A stretch of DNA of 13,570 nt, from the NCBI GenBank assembly GCA_030692055.1, contig JAUYCY010000027.1:1-13570 (forward strand), in the 5' to 3' direction. The notes beneath the pieces were generated by a model, which made no database searches, was not told the DNA's origin, and worked only from the letters and a program-made list of their open reading frames with translations. The first letter of the stretch is position 1. The number at the start of each line of letters is the position of its first letter. This DNA is from Candidatus Omnitrophota bacterium. GTDB lineage: Bacteria > Omnitrophota > Koll11 > Duberdicusellales > 4484-171. Shown here one piece after another: positions 6,401 through 13,339 of this stretch. A program made the translations under genes and the position numbers.

Positions 6401-7072
6401 ATGAAAATATTAATAACTGCCGGTCCGACTTGGATAAAAATTGACGAGGTAAGGATACTTACTAGTATTTTTACCGGCGCAACCGGTTTATATTTAGCAG
6501 AAGAATTTAGAAAGAAAGGGGATTTGGTGACAATCCTGTTAAATCAGCATTGTCTAAATAAGAATATAAAGGGAATGCGGATTATTTCTTTTAGATACTT
6601 TGAAGAATTTAGAGAGAAGATAACCACTGAATTGAAGAAAAATTGTTACGACGCAATAATACATAGCGCGGCAGTTAGCGATTATAGGCTAGAGAGGGTT
6701 TTTCCCGCCAGGGGCGCCGCTCTGGCTAACGGACAGGGATCCGCCTTCGGCGGAAAAGGTAAAATTCCTTCTGGAAAAAAAGAGTTGATTTTGAAATTAA
6801 CTCCTGCAGAAAAAATAATAAAATTAATAAGAAAATTAGCCAAAAACACGCTTCTCATTCAATTTAAGCTTGAAATAAAAAGGAAAGGATTGATAGAGGA
6901 GGCGCACGCAAGCCTCAAGGAAAATAAAAGTGATTTTGTAGTGGCAAATGCTTTAGAGGATTTAAAGCTTGGATATAGAGCATTTCTTATCGATAGGTAT
7001 AAAAAAGTTATTACTTTGAGATCGAAAAGAGATTTATTCTCTGCACTTTGGAAAACGATTATTCATTCTTAG
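6401..7072 (+). CDS. coaB: phosphopantothenate--cysteine ligase (stand-alone CoaB)
   Basis: 223 residues, close to stand-alone CoaB proteins of about 225-230. It joins 4'-phosphopantothenate to cysteine in coenzyme A synthesis. ITAGPTWIKIDEVR (residues about 4-17) is the N-terminal nucleotide-binding motif; AAVSDYR (about 89-95), KKELILKLTPAEKII and the KxxxDFVVANAL block (about 175-187) are typical. The usual SNxSSG stretch reads TSIFTGATG. Between AAVSDYR and SGKKEL the protein has about 18 extra residues (around 101-118) encoded by a GC-rich palindrome, unlike any CoaB I know, but the frame is intact. No Shine-Dalgarno is visible; the start is set by homology. coaC lies about 850 bp downstream instead of being fused at its N-terminus as in the common CoaBC. 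Confidence 0.85.
   Translation: MKILITAGPTWIKIDEVRILTSIFTGATGLYLAEEFRKKGDLVTILLNQHCLNKNIKGMRIISFRYFEEFREKITTELKKNCYDAIIHSAAVSDYRLERVFPARGAALANGQGSAFGGKGKIPSGKKELILKLTPAEKIIKLIRKLAKNTLLIQFKLEIKRKGLIEEAHASLKENKSDFVVANALEDLKLGYRAFLIDRYKKVITLRSKRDLFSALWKTIIHS
6699..6757. repeat. palindromic element inserted in frame within coaB
   Basis: The arms TTTTCCCGCC (about 6700-6709) and GGCGGAAAA (6749-6757) pair apart from one bulged C. Inside are GCCAG (6707-6711) with CTGGC (6722-6726) and CCGCC-TTC-GGCGG (6741-6753). Base composition is far more GC-rich than the surrounding gene. It adds small residues (PARGAALANGQGSAFGG) at a probable surface loop. The behaviour is like protein-coding palindromic elements such as those of Rickettsia. 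Confidence 0.6.
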
Positions 7073-7084
7073 TGTTTTTCTTAC

Positions 7085-7113
7085 TTTACAAAATATAATT
7101 AACGGTTTAGAAT
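7085..7113 (+). promoter_or_regulatory. promoter of leader copy 2
   Basis: TTTACA (7085-7090, 5/6), a 17-bp spacer, TAGAAT (7108-7113, 5/6). The predicted start, 5-8 nt downstream, falls on AATGAG (7118-7123), the first paired block of the structured leader. This coincidence supports both the promoter and the 5' boundary of the RNA. Confidence 0.65.
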
Positions 7114-7117
7114 ATCC

Positions 7118-7373
7118 AATGAGACTTGCCCTTTTTCAAGTTCCCGAAGGGAACGCCGGAAAAAGGGCTTAGTCGAATTTGACCCCCCACCCAGATAAGG
7201 TGATGGGCAAAAGTGGAAGTGATATCTATTAAGTAATAAATAAACCTCACATATCAACTAGTCAATATATCGCTGGGTGTGGGGTTTAATTCGCGCTATT
7301 ATTTTTTTTCTGCGTGCTCGCCTCGCTTCGCGGGCGAAGCGGGCAATACACTTGAAAAAATAATGTGTTCATT
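7118..7373 (+). ncRNA. structured leader element, copy 2 (5' UTR of the DUF4870 gene)
   Basis: Parts in the same order as copy 1: AATGAGACTT (7118-7127); P2 GCCCTTTTTC/GAAAAAGGGC (7128-7137, 7159-7168) with an inner GTTCCC-GAA-GGGAAC hairpin; TAGTCGAATTTGA (7170-7182); P3 (7183-7194 with 7273-7284, one mismatch) around an AT-rich insert that is recognisably homologous to that of copy 1 (both begin CACCCAGATAAGGTGATGGG); TTTAATTCG (7285-7293); P4 ATTATTTTTT/AAAAAATAAT (about 7298-7307, 7355-7364) whose loop holds a palindromic repeat; and TCATT (7369-7373), which pairs with AATGA at the start. GGAGG begins exactly 7 nt after the element, as in copy 1. Confidence 0.65.
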
Positions 7374-7390
7374 AAACAAGGAGGTTTTAG

Positions 7391-7723
7391 ATGGATGTTA
7401 AAGAGGAAAAAAACTGGGCGCTATTCTGTCATTTAGGAGGATTACTTTCTTTTATCGTGCCTTTAGTGATTTGGCTTACTCAGAAAGATAAATCTTCATT
7501 TGTGGATGAGCACGGAAAAGAAGCCTTGAATTTTCAAATTTCGCTTCTCATCTATTATGCCGGCCTTTTTCTTGTGGGTATGACATTTATTGGCCTTGTT
7601 GTTGCTATCCCGGGAATGTTTGCCTTAGGCATCGCGGATATTATTTTCATTATTATGGGCGCAGTTAAGGCGTCTAACGGAGAAAGTTATAAGTACCCTC
7701 TTAATTTAAGGCTTATAAAATAA
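7391..7723 (+). CDS. DUF4870 small membrane protein
   Basis: 110 residues. The start WALFCHLGGLLSFIVPLVIWL, then a polar KDKSSFVDEHGKEALNFQ segment and two further hydrophobic stretches (about 52-72 and 74-95), is the DUF4870 (Tic20-like) pattern, giving three to four membrane helices with a conserved H-G-x-E-A-L-N-F motif. Function is unknown in the family. The ATG is set by AAGGAGG at 7378-7384. It is preceded by leader copy 2 with its own promoter, so it is probably a separate transcription unit between coaB and coaC. Confidence 0.85.
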   Translation: MDVKEEKNWALFCHLGGLLSFIVPLVIWLTQKDKSSFVDEHGKEALNFQISLLIYYAGLFLVGMTFIGLVVAIPGMFALGIADIIFIIMGAVKASNGESYKYPLNLRLIK

Positions 7724-7730
7724 ATCTTTT

Positions 7731-7827
7731 ATCCCGAATAGCCAGAAGACCACGGGCATGCCCGTGGATGAATGGGGTTTCTGGCATCGGGATTCCGCCC
7801 CACGTGCCAACGTGGGAAGGAATCCCG
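7731..7827. repeat. nested hairpins with mutually exclusive arms after the DUF4870 gene
   Basis: ATCCCGA (7731-7737) with TCGGGAT (7787-7793), GCCAGAA (7741-7747) with TTCTGGC (7779-7785), and the perfect 18-bp palindrome CCACGGGCATGCCCGTGG (7750-7767) nest inside each other. CGGGATTCC (7788-7796) can instead pair with GGAATCCCG (7819-7827) around CCCACGT-GCCA-ACGTGGG (7799-7816). A further imperfect palindrome (CCAC-TGCATGCA-GTGG type) lies near 7844-7862. There is no T-run, so it is not a classical terminator. Confidence 0.6.
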
Positions 7828-7917
7828 TAGAAAGGTTTCTGGTACCACATGCATGCACGTGGGGCTCCATTATTTTGCGGAAACTAATAAATAATTAGCC
7901 AAGAAGGAGAATTTAGT

Positions 7918-8472
7918 TTGAAGAAAAGGAATATTTTAGTTGGTGTTTGCGGTGGCATTGCTTCGTATAAAACATGCGAGCTTGTCAGGTTATTTGTAAG
8001 GAATGGTTTTTCGGTAAAGGTAATAATGACAGAAGCCGCAGCTAAATTTGTTACGCCTTTAGTATTTCAGAATTTATCCGCCAATCCCGTATATTTGGAT
8101 ATGTTTTATCTCAATAACGAAGAAAATATCCTGCATATTAGTTTAGCCGGGTGGGCTGATATTTGCGTTCTCGCTCCGCTTTCGGCAAATACCCTTTCTA
8201 AGATTGCCGGCGGTATCTGCGATAACCTTCTTACTACGGTTGTTTGCGCATTAGGGCAAGAAACAAAGGTTATTTTGGCGCCGGCAATGAATGAGAATAT
8301 GTGGAAAAACTCCATAATCCAAGAAAACATAGGTAAATTAAAAAAACTAAAAAAATATATTATTTTGGATTCTCAAAAAGGAGAACTTGCCTGCGGTAGC
8401 TATGGCGAAGGCAGAATGCCTGAGCCGGAAGAGATTTACAAAAAAATTAAATCAGTTATCGGCCAGCAGTAA
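7918..8472 (+). CDS. coaC: phosphopantothenoylcysteine decarboxylase (stand-alone CoaC)
   Basis: 184 residues, the size of free-standing CoaC flavoproteins. It decarboxylates 4'-phosphopantothenoylcysteine to 4'-phosphopantetheine with FMN. Visible motifs: GVCGGIASYK (about 9-18, FMN phosphate loop), the catalytic His in ILHISLA (about 63-69), APLSANTLSKIAGGICDNLL (FMN/trimer contacts), PAMNENMW (about 122-129) and the Cys-bearing GELACGSYGEGRMPEP (about 159-174). The start is TTG with AGGAG at 7905-7909 eight nt upstream; no better ATG exists because homology begins at once. It is normally fused to CoaB; here the ligase gene lies upstream and separate. Confidence 0.92.
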   Translation: MKKRNILVGVCGGIASYKTCELVRLFVRNGFSVKVIMTEAAAKFVTPLVFQNLSANPVYLDMFYLNNEENILHISLAGWADICVLAPLSANTLSKIAGGICDNLLTTVVCALGQETKVILAPAMNENMWKNSIIQENIGKLKKLKKYIILDSQKGELACGSYGEGRMPEPEEIYKKIKSVIGQQ

Positions 8473-8473
8473 A

Positions 8474-8566
8474 CCTCGTTAGAGAACTTCGTTCTTTTGC
8501 TCTGTTAGAAAATTCTTTTCTAACAGGGCGAGTGATATGTGCCGACGGTGGCTTTCTCTAACGGGG
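8474..8566. repeat. large nested hairpin structure between coaC and rmuC
   Basis: Outer arms CCTCGTTAGAGAA (8474-8486) and TTCTCTAACGGGG (8554-8566) pair over 13 bp with one G-T. Inside is a 14-bp hairpin, GCTCTGTTAGAAAA (8499-8512) with TTTTCTAACAGGGC (8516-8529), and a small GAAC-TTC-GTTC hairpin (8484-8494) that competes with the outer helix. The outer and inner arms both contain GTTAGA, so the structure may be two generations of the same repeat nested together. No T-run follows. Confidence 0.6.
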
Positions 8567-8590
8567 TAAACGCTTCAAATATATATTAAA

Positions 8591-9913
8591 ATGAGAGAGA
8601 TTTGGTTGATTATTTTTAGCATATTTAATACGCTAATACTAATACCGCTTTTAATATTATTTTATCGTGCGCGTAATAACGCTAACATTAGTCAGAATGT
8701 TATTTCGATAAAAGAAAATCAAGAGCGTATAGAACGCGCAGTTAAAGAAGAAATTTCTCAAAACCGCGACGAGATGAGAAAGTCATTAAAATCATTTGAA
8801 GATTCTGTCCTTTCCCGTATGAAAGAAAATGAGAATTCACAAAAAAATCAGCTAGACACATTCTTAAAGCAGCTATCTAGTTTGACTCAGATGAATGAAC
8901 AGAAGCTCGAAAAAATAAGAGAAACTGTTCAGGAGGGATTAAAGACACTACAGGAAGAGAATGCGCAGAAACTTGAACAAATGCGTTTGACTGTTGATGA
9001 AAAACTTCATTCAACTCTTGACCGGCGTTTAGGTGAGTCATTTAAGTTGGTGAGTGAACAGCTTAAGGCGGTGCAGGAGGGTTTCGGCGAGATGAGAAAT
9101 CTTGCCACAGGAGTGGGGGATTTAAAAAAAGTTTTAAGCAATATTAAAACGAGGGGTATTTGGGGGGAAATGCAGCTTAGTAATTTACTTGAGCAAATTT
9201 TAACTGCTGAGCAATATGCCTCTAACGTTATTACTAAGAAAGGAAGTAACGAGCGGGTTGAGTTCGCTATCAGGCTTCCCGGGCGCGACAAAGATGAACA
9301 CGAGCAAGTATGGTTACCTATTGATGCAAAATTTCCACAGGAAGATTATCAACGTCTCCTCGATGCTCAGGAGCAGGCAAATCCTGATTTGCTGGAAAAA
9401 GCAGCAAGACAATTAGAGATGCGTATCAAGGCGGAGGCTAAAGATATTAAGGAAAAATATCTAGACCCACCACATACTACAGATTTTGGAATCATGTTTT
9501 TGCCTACGGAAGCCCTTTATGCAGAAGTTTTGCGTATACCCGGGTTAGCTGAGTTGCTTCAGCGCGAATACAGAGTTGTGGTGACTGGGCCCATGAATCT
9601 CGTTGCATTGCTAAATAGTTTACAGATGGGATTTAGAACCCTCGCAATAGAGAAGCGTACAAGTGAAGTGTGGAAATTACTTGCCACGGTAAAAACTGAG
9701 TTTGCAAAATTTGGGGATATGCTTGATAAAACACACAAGAAACTACAGGAGGCAAGTACTACCATTGAGGATGCATCGAAGAAGTCCCGCACCATAGAAC
9801 GCACTTTAAGAATTGTCCACGAATTACCTTCTTCGCAGCCAGATAAAACAGTCATTGAGTATATATCAGAAGATGCACATGAAAATAAAAGTGAAAGTAG
9901 TTCCCAGGGCTAA
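8591..9913 (+). CDS. rmuC: RmuC family DNA recombination protein
   Basis: 440 residues. An N-terminal membrane anchor (about 4-26, IWLIIFSIFNTLILIPLLIL), a long coiled coil (about 30-170, rich in E, K and Q with recurring EKIRETVQEGL/LEQMRLTVDEKL units) and the RmuC domain (about 175-400) with KKVLSNIKTRGIWGE, LPIDAKFPQEDY, TTDFGIMFLPTEALYAEVL and VTGPMNLVALLNSLQMGFR. RmuC proteins are PD-(D/E)XK-like and limit inversions and recombination at repeats, which is apt for a genome so full of palindromes, though that link is only suggestive. No Shine-Dalgarno is obvious before ATG 8591. The 3' end overlaps the next gene by 35 nt. Confidence 0.93.
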   Translation: MREIWLIIFSIFNTLILIPLLILFYRARNNANISQNVISIKENQERIERAVKEEISQNRDEMRKSLKSFEDSVLSRMKENENSQKNQLDTFLKQLSSLTQMNEQKLEKIRETVQEGLKTLQEENAQKLEQMRLTVDEKLHSTLDRRLGESFKLVSEQLKAVQEGFGEMRNLATGVGDLKKVLSNIKTRGIWGEMQLSNLLEQILTAEQYASNVITKKGSNERVEFAIRLPGRDKDEHEQVWLPIDAKFPQEDYQRLLDAQEQANPDLLEKAARQLEMRIKAEAKDIKEKYLDPPHTTDFGIMFLPTEALYAEVLRIPGLAELLQREYRVVVTGPMNLVALLNSLQMGFRTLAIEKRTSEVWKLLATVKTEFAKFGDMLDKTHKKLQEASTTIEDASKKSRTIERTLRIVHELPSSQPDKTVIEYISEDAHENKSESSSQG

Positions 9914-10106
9914 AAGGGAAGCCATAGAACCATTTGAGGATGGTTTTAAGATATATCTGAAAGAGCTCGCCCTAGAAGGAAGAGCTAATAAAAAGTTGAT
10001 TGAAATTTTAGCTGATTTTTTAGGAACAAAAAAATATAATTTACAGATAGTAAAAGGCTTAAAGAGTAGAGATAAGCTTGTAGAAATAAGTGAAATTAAC
10101 CGATAG
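9879..10106 (+). CDS. DUF167 (YggU-like) small protein
   Basis: 75 residues. MKIKVKVVPRAKRE at the start, then LKELALEGRANKKLIEILADFL and LQIVKGLKSRDKLVEI, is the complete DUF167 fold (P-x-A-K, GxANxxLI and GxxSRxK motifs). Function is not established. The ATG at 9879 matches the family start and lies inside the end of rmuC in another frame; the upstream extension of this frame is just rmuC shadow. It overlaps the following gene by 17 nt. Confidence 0.88.
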   Translation: MKIKVKVVPRAKREAIEPFEDGFKIYLKELALEGRANKKLIEILADFLGTKKYNLQIVKGLKSRDKLVEISEINR

Positions 10107-10761
10107 AGAATACTGCTATACTATTGAGGGTGTTTTTACACCTTCAGTGGTTGTCGGATTTACTAAGCCTGCCCTAAAAGGCGATCCCGCCCAGGATATA
10201 AAAAAGGCGCTTGCTGATTTATACGAAAGTTTTAAAGTGGCGCACCTTAAGCAAATTCATTCCGCGAAAATACATTTAATAAAAGAAGGAGGTATTTACG
10301 AAGGAGACGGACTTTTTACCTCTACCTGCGATACGGTTATTGTGGTGCGGACAGCGGATTGTCTACCTATTTTACTGCATAGCCGCAATTTAGGCATAGC
10401 AGGAGTCATCCATATGGGTTGGCGTTCAGCTAGAGAAGGAATATTAGATAACATACCCTACGAGCTTTCTTCGTTTAAAGCTCTTGCCGGAGTTGGGCTA
10501 CGTAAATGTTGTTATGCGGTCGGAAAAGACTTTTTGGAATACAGCAATCTCTCTTCTTTCGTGGGTAAAAATAAAGATGGTTTATATTTTGATCCAACAA
10601 GTTTTGCTAAGAACGCTCTTATACGTCACGGCTTAAAGCAAGAAAACTTTTTTGATACTGGTATATGCAGTTTCTGCTCAAAGGGAAATTTCTTTTCTTT
10701 TCGCAGGGACAAAACTATAAATCGTACGCTGTCGTTTATTCTTCAGTTAAGGGAAAAATAA
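10090..10761 (+). CDS. pgeF: PgeF/YfiH family protein (multicopper-oxidase-like purine nucleoside phosphorylase / peptidoglycan editing factor)
   Basis: 223 residues, slightly short of the usual 240-260. Motifs: LKQIHSAKI (metal His; usually QxHG, here S), GDGLFT, VVRTADCLPILL (metal Cys), GVIHMGWRSAREGI (second His; usually HAGWRG), GVGLRKCCYAVG (usually GPCIGPCCYEVG) and the C-terminal SFRRDKTINR. The Cys and both His expected to bind zinc are present. Family members are reported to act on purine nucleosides and, in E. coli, to keep L-serine out of peptidoglycan stems; which applies here is unknown. The start is GTG at 10090, overlapping the DUF167 gene; translational coupling is likely as no strong Shine-Dalgarno is seen. 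Confidence 0.85.
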   Translation: MKLTDREYCYTIEGVFTPSVVVGFTKPALKGDPAQDIKKALADLYESFKVAHLKQIHSAKIHLIKEGGIYEGDGLFTSTCDTVIVVRTADCLPILLHSRNLGIAGVIHMGWRSAREGILDNIPYELSSFKALAGVGLRKCCYAVGKDFLEYSNLSSFVGKNKDGLYFDPTSFAKNALIRHGLKQENFFDTGICSFCSKGNFFSFRRDKTINRTLSFILQLREK

Positions 10762-10779
10762 TTTTAGGAAAATATCCCG

Positions 10780-10808
10780 TTTATAAAATTATGTGGTAGA
10801 ATTATACT
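10780..10808 (+). promoter_or_regulatory. possible promoter of gcvT
   Basis: TTTATA (10780-10785, 4/6), a 17-bp spacer, TATACT (10803-10808, 5/6). Transcription would start about 10-12 nt before the first gcvT ATG, leaving almost no leader. Confidence 0.4.
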
Positions 10809-10825
10809 TCAATTTTTATTAAATA

Positions 10826-11929
10826 ATGATGACTACGATGGAATTAAAGAAAACCCCTCTTTATCAAAAACACATAGCCAATAACGCGCATATGGTTGAT
10901 TTTGGCGGCTGGGCTATGCCTTTAGAATACGAAAGCATTTTAAAGGAAGCTAAGGCTACGCGTGTAGCTTGCGGCCTTTTTGACGTTTCCCATATGGGAG
11001 AGATAGAGGTAAAGGGGCTTGGCGCATTCGCTTTTTTACAGAGACTTACTCCTAATGATATTTCACTTACTAAAAAAGGGCAACTTCAATATAATCTTTT
11101 TCTTAACAAGGCGGCAGGAGCAATTGACGATTTAATGGTTTATAATTTTGGGAATAGCTTTTTATGCGTGGTGAATGCATCTAACACAGATAAGGTTTAT
11201 AAATGGCTTAAAGAGAACCAGAATGAAACAGTAGATATTGCTAACGATAGTTCCAGAATTTGCCTTCTTTCTTTGCAAGGCCCAGCTGCTTACTTAATTA
11301 TGGAGCAAATTTTTGGTCAAAATATAAATAGCATTAAATATATGCATTTCACTGAAGCCAACCTCGAGAAAGTAAAAATTATTGTTTCTCGTAGCGGTTA
11401 TACCGGAGAAGATGGTTTTGAGATGTATATTCCTAATAGCGATGTAACATTTTTATGGGATTTACTTTTGGATAAAGGGAAAAACTTGGGGCTCAAATTA
11501 TGCGGCCTTGGGGCAAGAGATGTTTTAAGGATAGAGGCGGGTTACCCGCTATACGGCCACGAAATCAATGATAGTACTAATCCCATAGAAGCTTCTTTAG
11601 AGTGGGCCGTTAAATTTAATAAAGATTTCATAGGCAAAGAACAAATTACTAAGGCAAAAAAAGAAGGGGTAGCAAAAAAAAGAGTAGGGTTTATTATGCA
11701 GGAACGCGCTATTGCTAGGCAAGGTTATCAGATTTTCCATAAAGGCAATGTTATAGGTGAAGTTACTAGCGGAACATATTCTGTAAATTTAGATAAATTC
11801 ATTGGCATGGCGTATCTTGATAAAGATTATATTAAGTCGGATGTTTGTATTGAGATAAAAATCAGAGATAAGTTTTACCAAGCTAAAGTAAGCAATTTTA
11901 ATTTTATTAAAGTAAGGACTAAGAAATAG
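10826..11929 (+). CDS. gcvT: aminomethyltransferase, glycine cleavage T protein
   Basis: 367 residues, normal for GcvT. It transfers the aminomethyl carbon from the H protein to tetrahydrofolate. Motifs: KTPLYQKH (about 8-15), MVDFGGWAMPLEYESI (about 23-38), LFDVSHMGEIEVKG, QYNLFLNKAAGAIDDLMVY (with the catalytic Asp), SRSGYTGEDGFEMYIP (folate site), GLGARDVLRIEAGYPLYGHEI (about 228-248) and the C-terminal GEVTSGTYS. There are four in-frame codons before the conserved MELKKTPLY, so ATG 10838 is an alternative start. No Shine-Dalgarno precedes either ATG. The partner genes gcvH and gcvP are not in the window and might lie past the right edge, beyond the insertion sequence. Confidence 0.93.
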   Translation: MMTTMELKKTPLYQKHIANNAHMVDFGGWAMPLEYESILKEAKATRVACGLFDVSHMGEIEVKGLGAFAFLQRLTPNDISLTKKGQLQYNLFLNKAAGAIDDLMVYNFGNSFLCVVNASNTDKVYKWLKENQNETVDIANDSSRICLLSLQGPAAYLIMEQIFGQNINSIKYMHFTEANLEKVKIIVSRSGYTGEDGFEMYIPNSDVTFLWDLLLDKGKNLGLKLCGLGARDVLRIEAGYPLYGHEINDSTNPIEASLEWAVKFNKDFIGKEQITKAKKEGVAKKRVGFIMQERAIARQGYQIFHKGNVIGEVTSGTYSVNLDKFIGMAYLDKDYIKSDVCIEIKIRDKFYQAKVSNFNFIKVRTKK

Positions 11930-12075
11930 AATGAAGATTTTCGGCGAGACGTCGGGGTGTAGCTGAATTTGATACTTGACGCTTACCTTAATTATTTTAT
12001 CAAGGTAGGTGTCAAGTATTCAATTCGACTAAACAGTTTTTCTGCGCTTATCGCTTGAAAAACTGTAGTCTCATT
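11930..12075 (+). ncRNA. structured leader element, copy 3 (disconnected from its gene)
   Basis: It starts one base after the gcvT stop: AATGAAGATT (11930-11939); P2 TTTCGGCG-AGA-CGTCGGGG (11939-11957, with three U-G pairs); TAGCTGAATTTGA (11960-11972); P3 of 17 bp (11973-11989 with 12002-12018, two G-T pairs) with a short AT loop and without the insert of copies 1 and 2; TTCAATTCG (12019-12027); P4 ACAGTTTTTC/GAAAAACTGT (12033-12042, 12057-12066), extended by ACT/AGT; and CTCATT (12070-12075), which pairs with AATGA at the start. No GGAGG follows; instead the insertion sequence begins within a few bases. The same conserved blocks with wholly different paired arms are the strongest evidence that the family is a folded RNA. 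Confidence 0.65.
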
Positions 12076-12118
12076 GAACGTTCTATGTCAAATGAAAAAT
12101 AGTTCTTTCTCAGAACAA

Positions 12119-13326
12119 TCAAGGGCGATATTCTGTTTTGTTCTTCATCATCGCATAGATAATATCGCAAAGCCTACGCATAAGGCAGGTAAGAGCTTCT
12201 TTCTTGCTTTTACCTTCGGCGATTTTCTTGCGGTAATACGTTAGGGCTTTTACATTTTTTGGAATGCCGTTTCTGTATTTGCCTATTTGCGTAAGGGCGA
12301 TGTAATAAATAGTCGAATGCAGCTTACGCCTTCCGCCGCGGGATTTTCTATGACGTTGTTTTTTACCGCTGGATCTATCGGCCGGGGCTATGCCGGCGCA
12401 TTTAGCTAACTTATCGCTGTTGGCAAAACGGTTAATATCGCCGATATAATTGATAAGCTTAGCGGCGGCAACGGTATTAACGCCGGTTAAGGTTTCAAGT
12501 TTAAGGCCTGTTTTCGGTAAAAGGCCTTTCAGCTCTTTTACAATAAGAGAAATTTCATTTTGCAAAAAGTGGAAATGTTTGATTAAGCTTTTGATAACCT
12601 TTATCCGGCATGAGCCTAATTCCGACAGGGAATTTTCAACTAAGGTAAGGCTTAAAATCCTTTGGGCGGCTTTCGTAGATATGGTTTTATTGCTTTTACT
12701 TCTTAAAAATAGGCTTAATTCTTTGACGGTAACATCTTTTAAATAAAAAGGGTGGGGGAATTTTTCCCAGAAGCCCAGAGCGCTTTTTGAAAAGGGATCG
12801 TTAAACATCCGCTGATAAGCGGGATATTGCTTATAGATAAGCATATGCAGCGGTTTTTAACTTTTGTCTGTTCTTTAACAAGAGCTTCCCGCTGATTAGA
12901 AAGCTCTCGGATGGATAAATGGAGCTCATCAACAGAATTGACCGTTTGTAGGCTGTCAAACTCCTGAATCAGCACTTTGGCTATGGCTTTAGCGTCATTA
13001 GGGTCACTTTTATCAGGATGAGCTGATTTCGAGCGTTTTCGCTCGGTTTTTACCGGCGGGACATCTTGGACATAGTTGCCGGTAGATATGAGAAAATGCG
13101 CAAGTTTTTGGCCGAAAGATTGAGTATCTTCTAAGCCAAAAACCGGAGAAAGGTTGTTTTGCTTAGATACTTCCCAGACACGGGAAACCAGTTCTTTAAA
13201 ATAGCGGGGGTCGTTACTGATGTCAAAATTAGCCAGATTACGGTTAAGACAATCAGTGAGGCAGATAGTGTGCTGGTCCTTGTGGTTGTCAATGCCGGCA
13301 AAAGCTAATGATTCAAGATTTTGCAT
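12119..13326 (-). pseudogene. IS110-family transposase, frameshifted
   Basis: Start ATG (complement of 13324-13326) has GGAGG 5 nt upstream (complement of 13332-13336). The N-terminal DEDD RuvC-like domain shows AGIDNHKDQHT (Asp), GLEDTQSFG (Glu) and PDKSDPNDAKAIAK (Asp pair); the C-terminal Transposase_20 domain shows LTGVNTVAAAKLINYIGD, LAKCAGIAPADRSSGKK (the region of the catalytic Ser) and RGGRRKLHS. The two halves lie in different frames: after EQTKVKNR (near 12850) one base appears to be missing, and the family reading resumes as HMLIYKQYPAYQRMF. The restored protein would be about 404 residues, the normal length. Either a single-base deletion killed it or it is an assembly error; I see no slippery heptamer suggesting programmed frameshifting. 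Without a helper copy this element would be immobile. Confidence 0.88.
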
Positions 13327-13339
13327 GATCACCTCCGGA

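Noticed and set aside
9007..9855. Open frames opposite and within rmuC
   Set aside because: They are antisense or other-frame shadows of a clear RmuC coding region.
411..12075. Leader copies as integron attC sites
   Set aside because: They lack GTTRRRY/RYYYAAC ends, the downstream genes are not in a cassette array, and no tyrosine integrase is seen.
12739..12860. Programmed ribosomal frameshift in the IS110 transposase
   Set aside because: No slippery A or T heptamer lies at the frame switch, and IS110 transposases are normally made from one frame.
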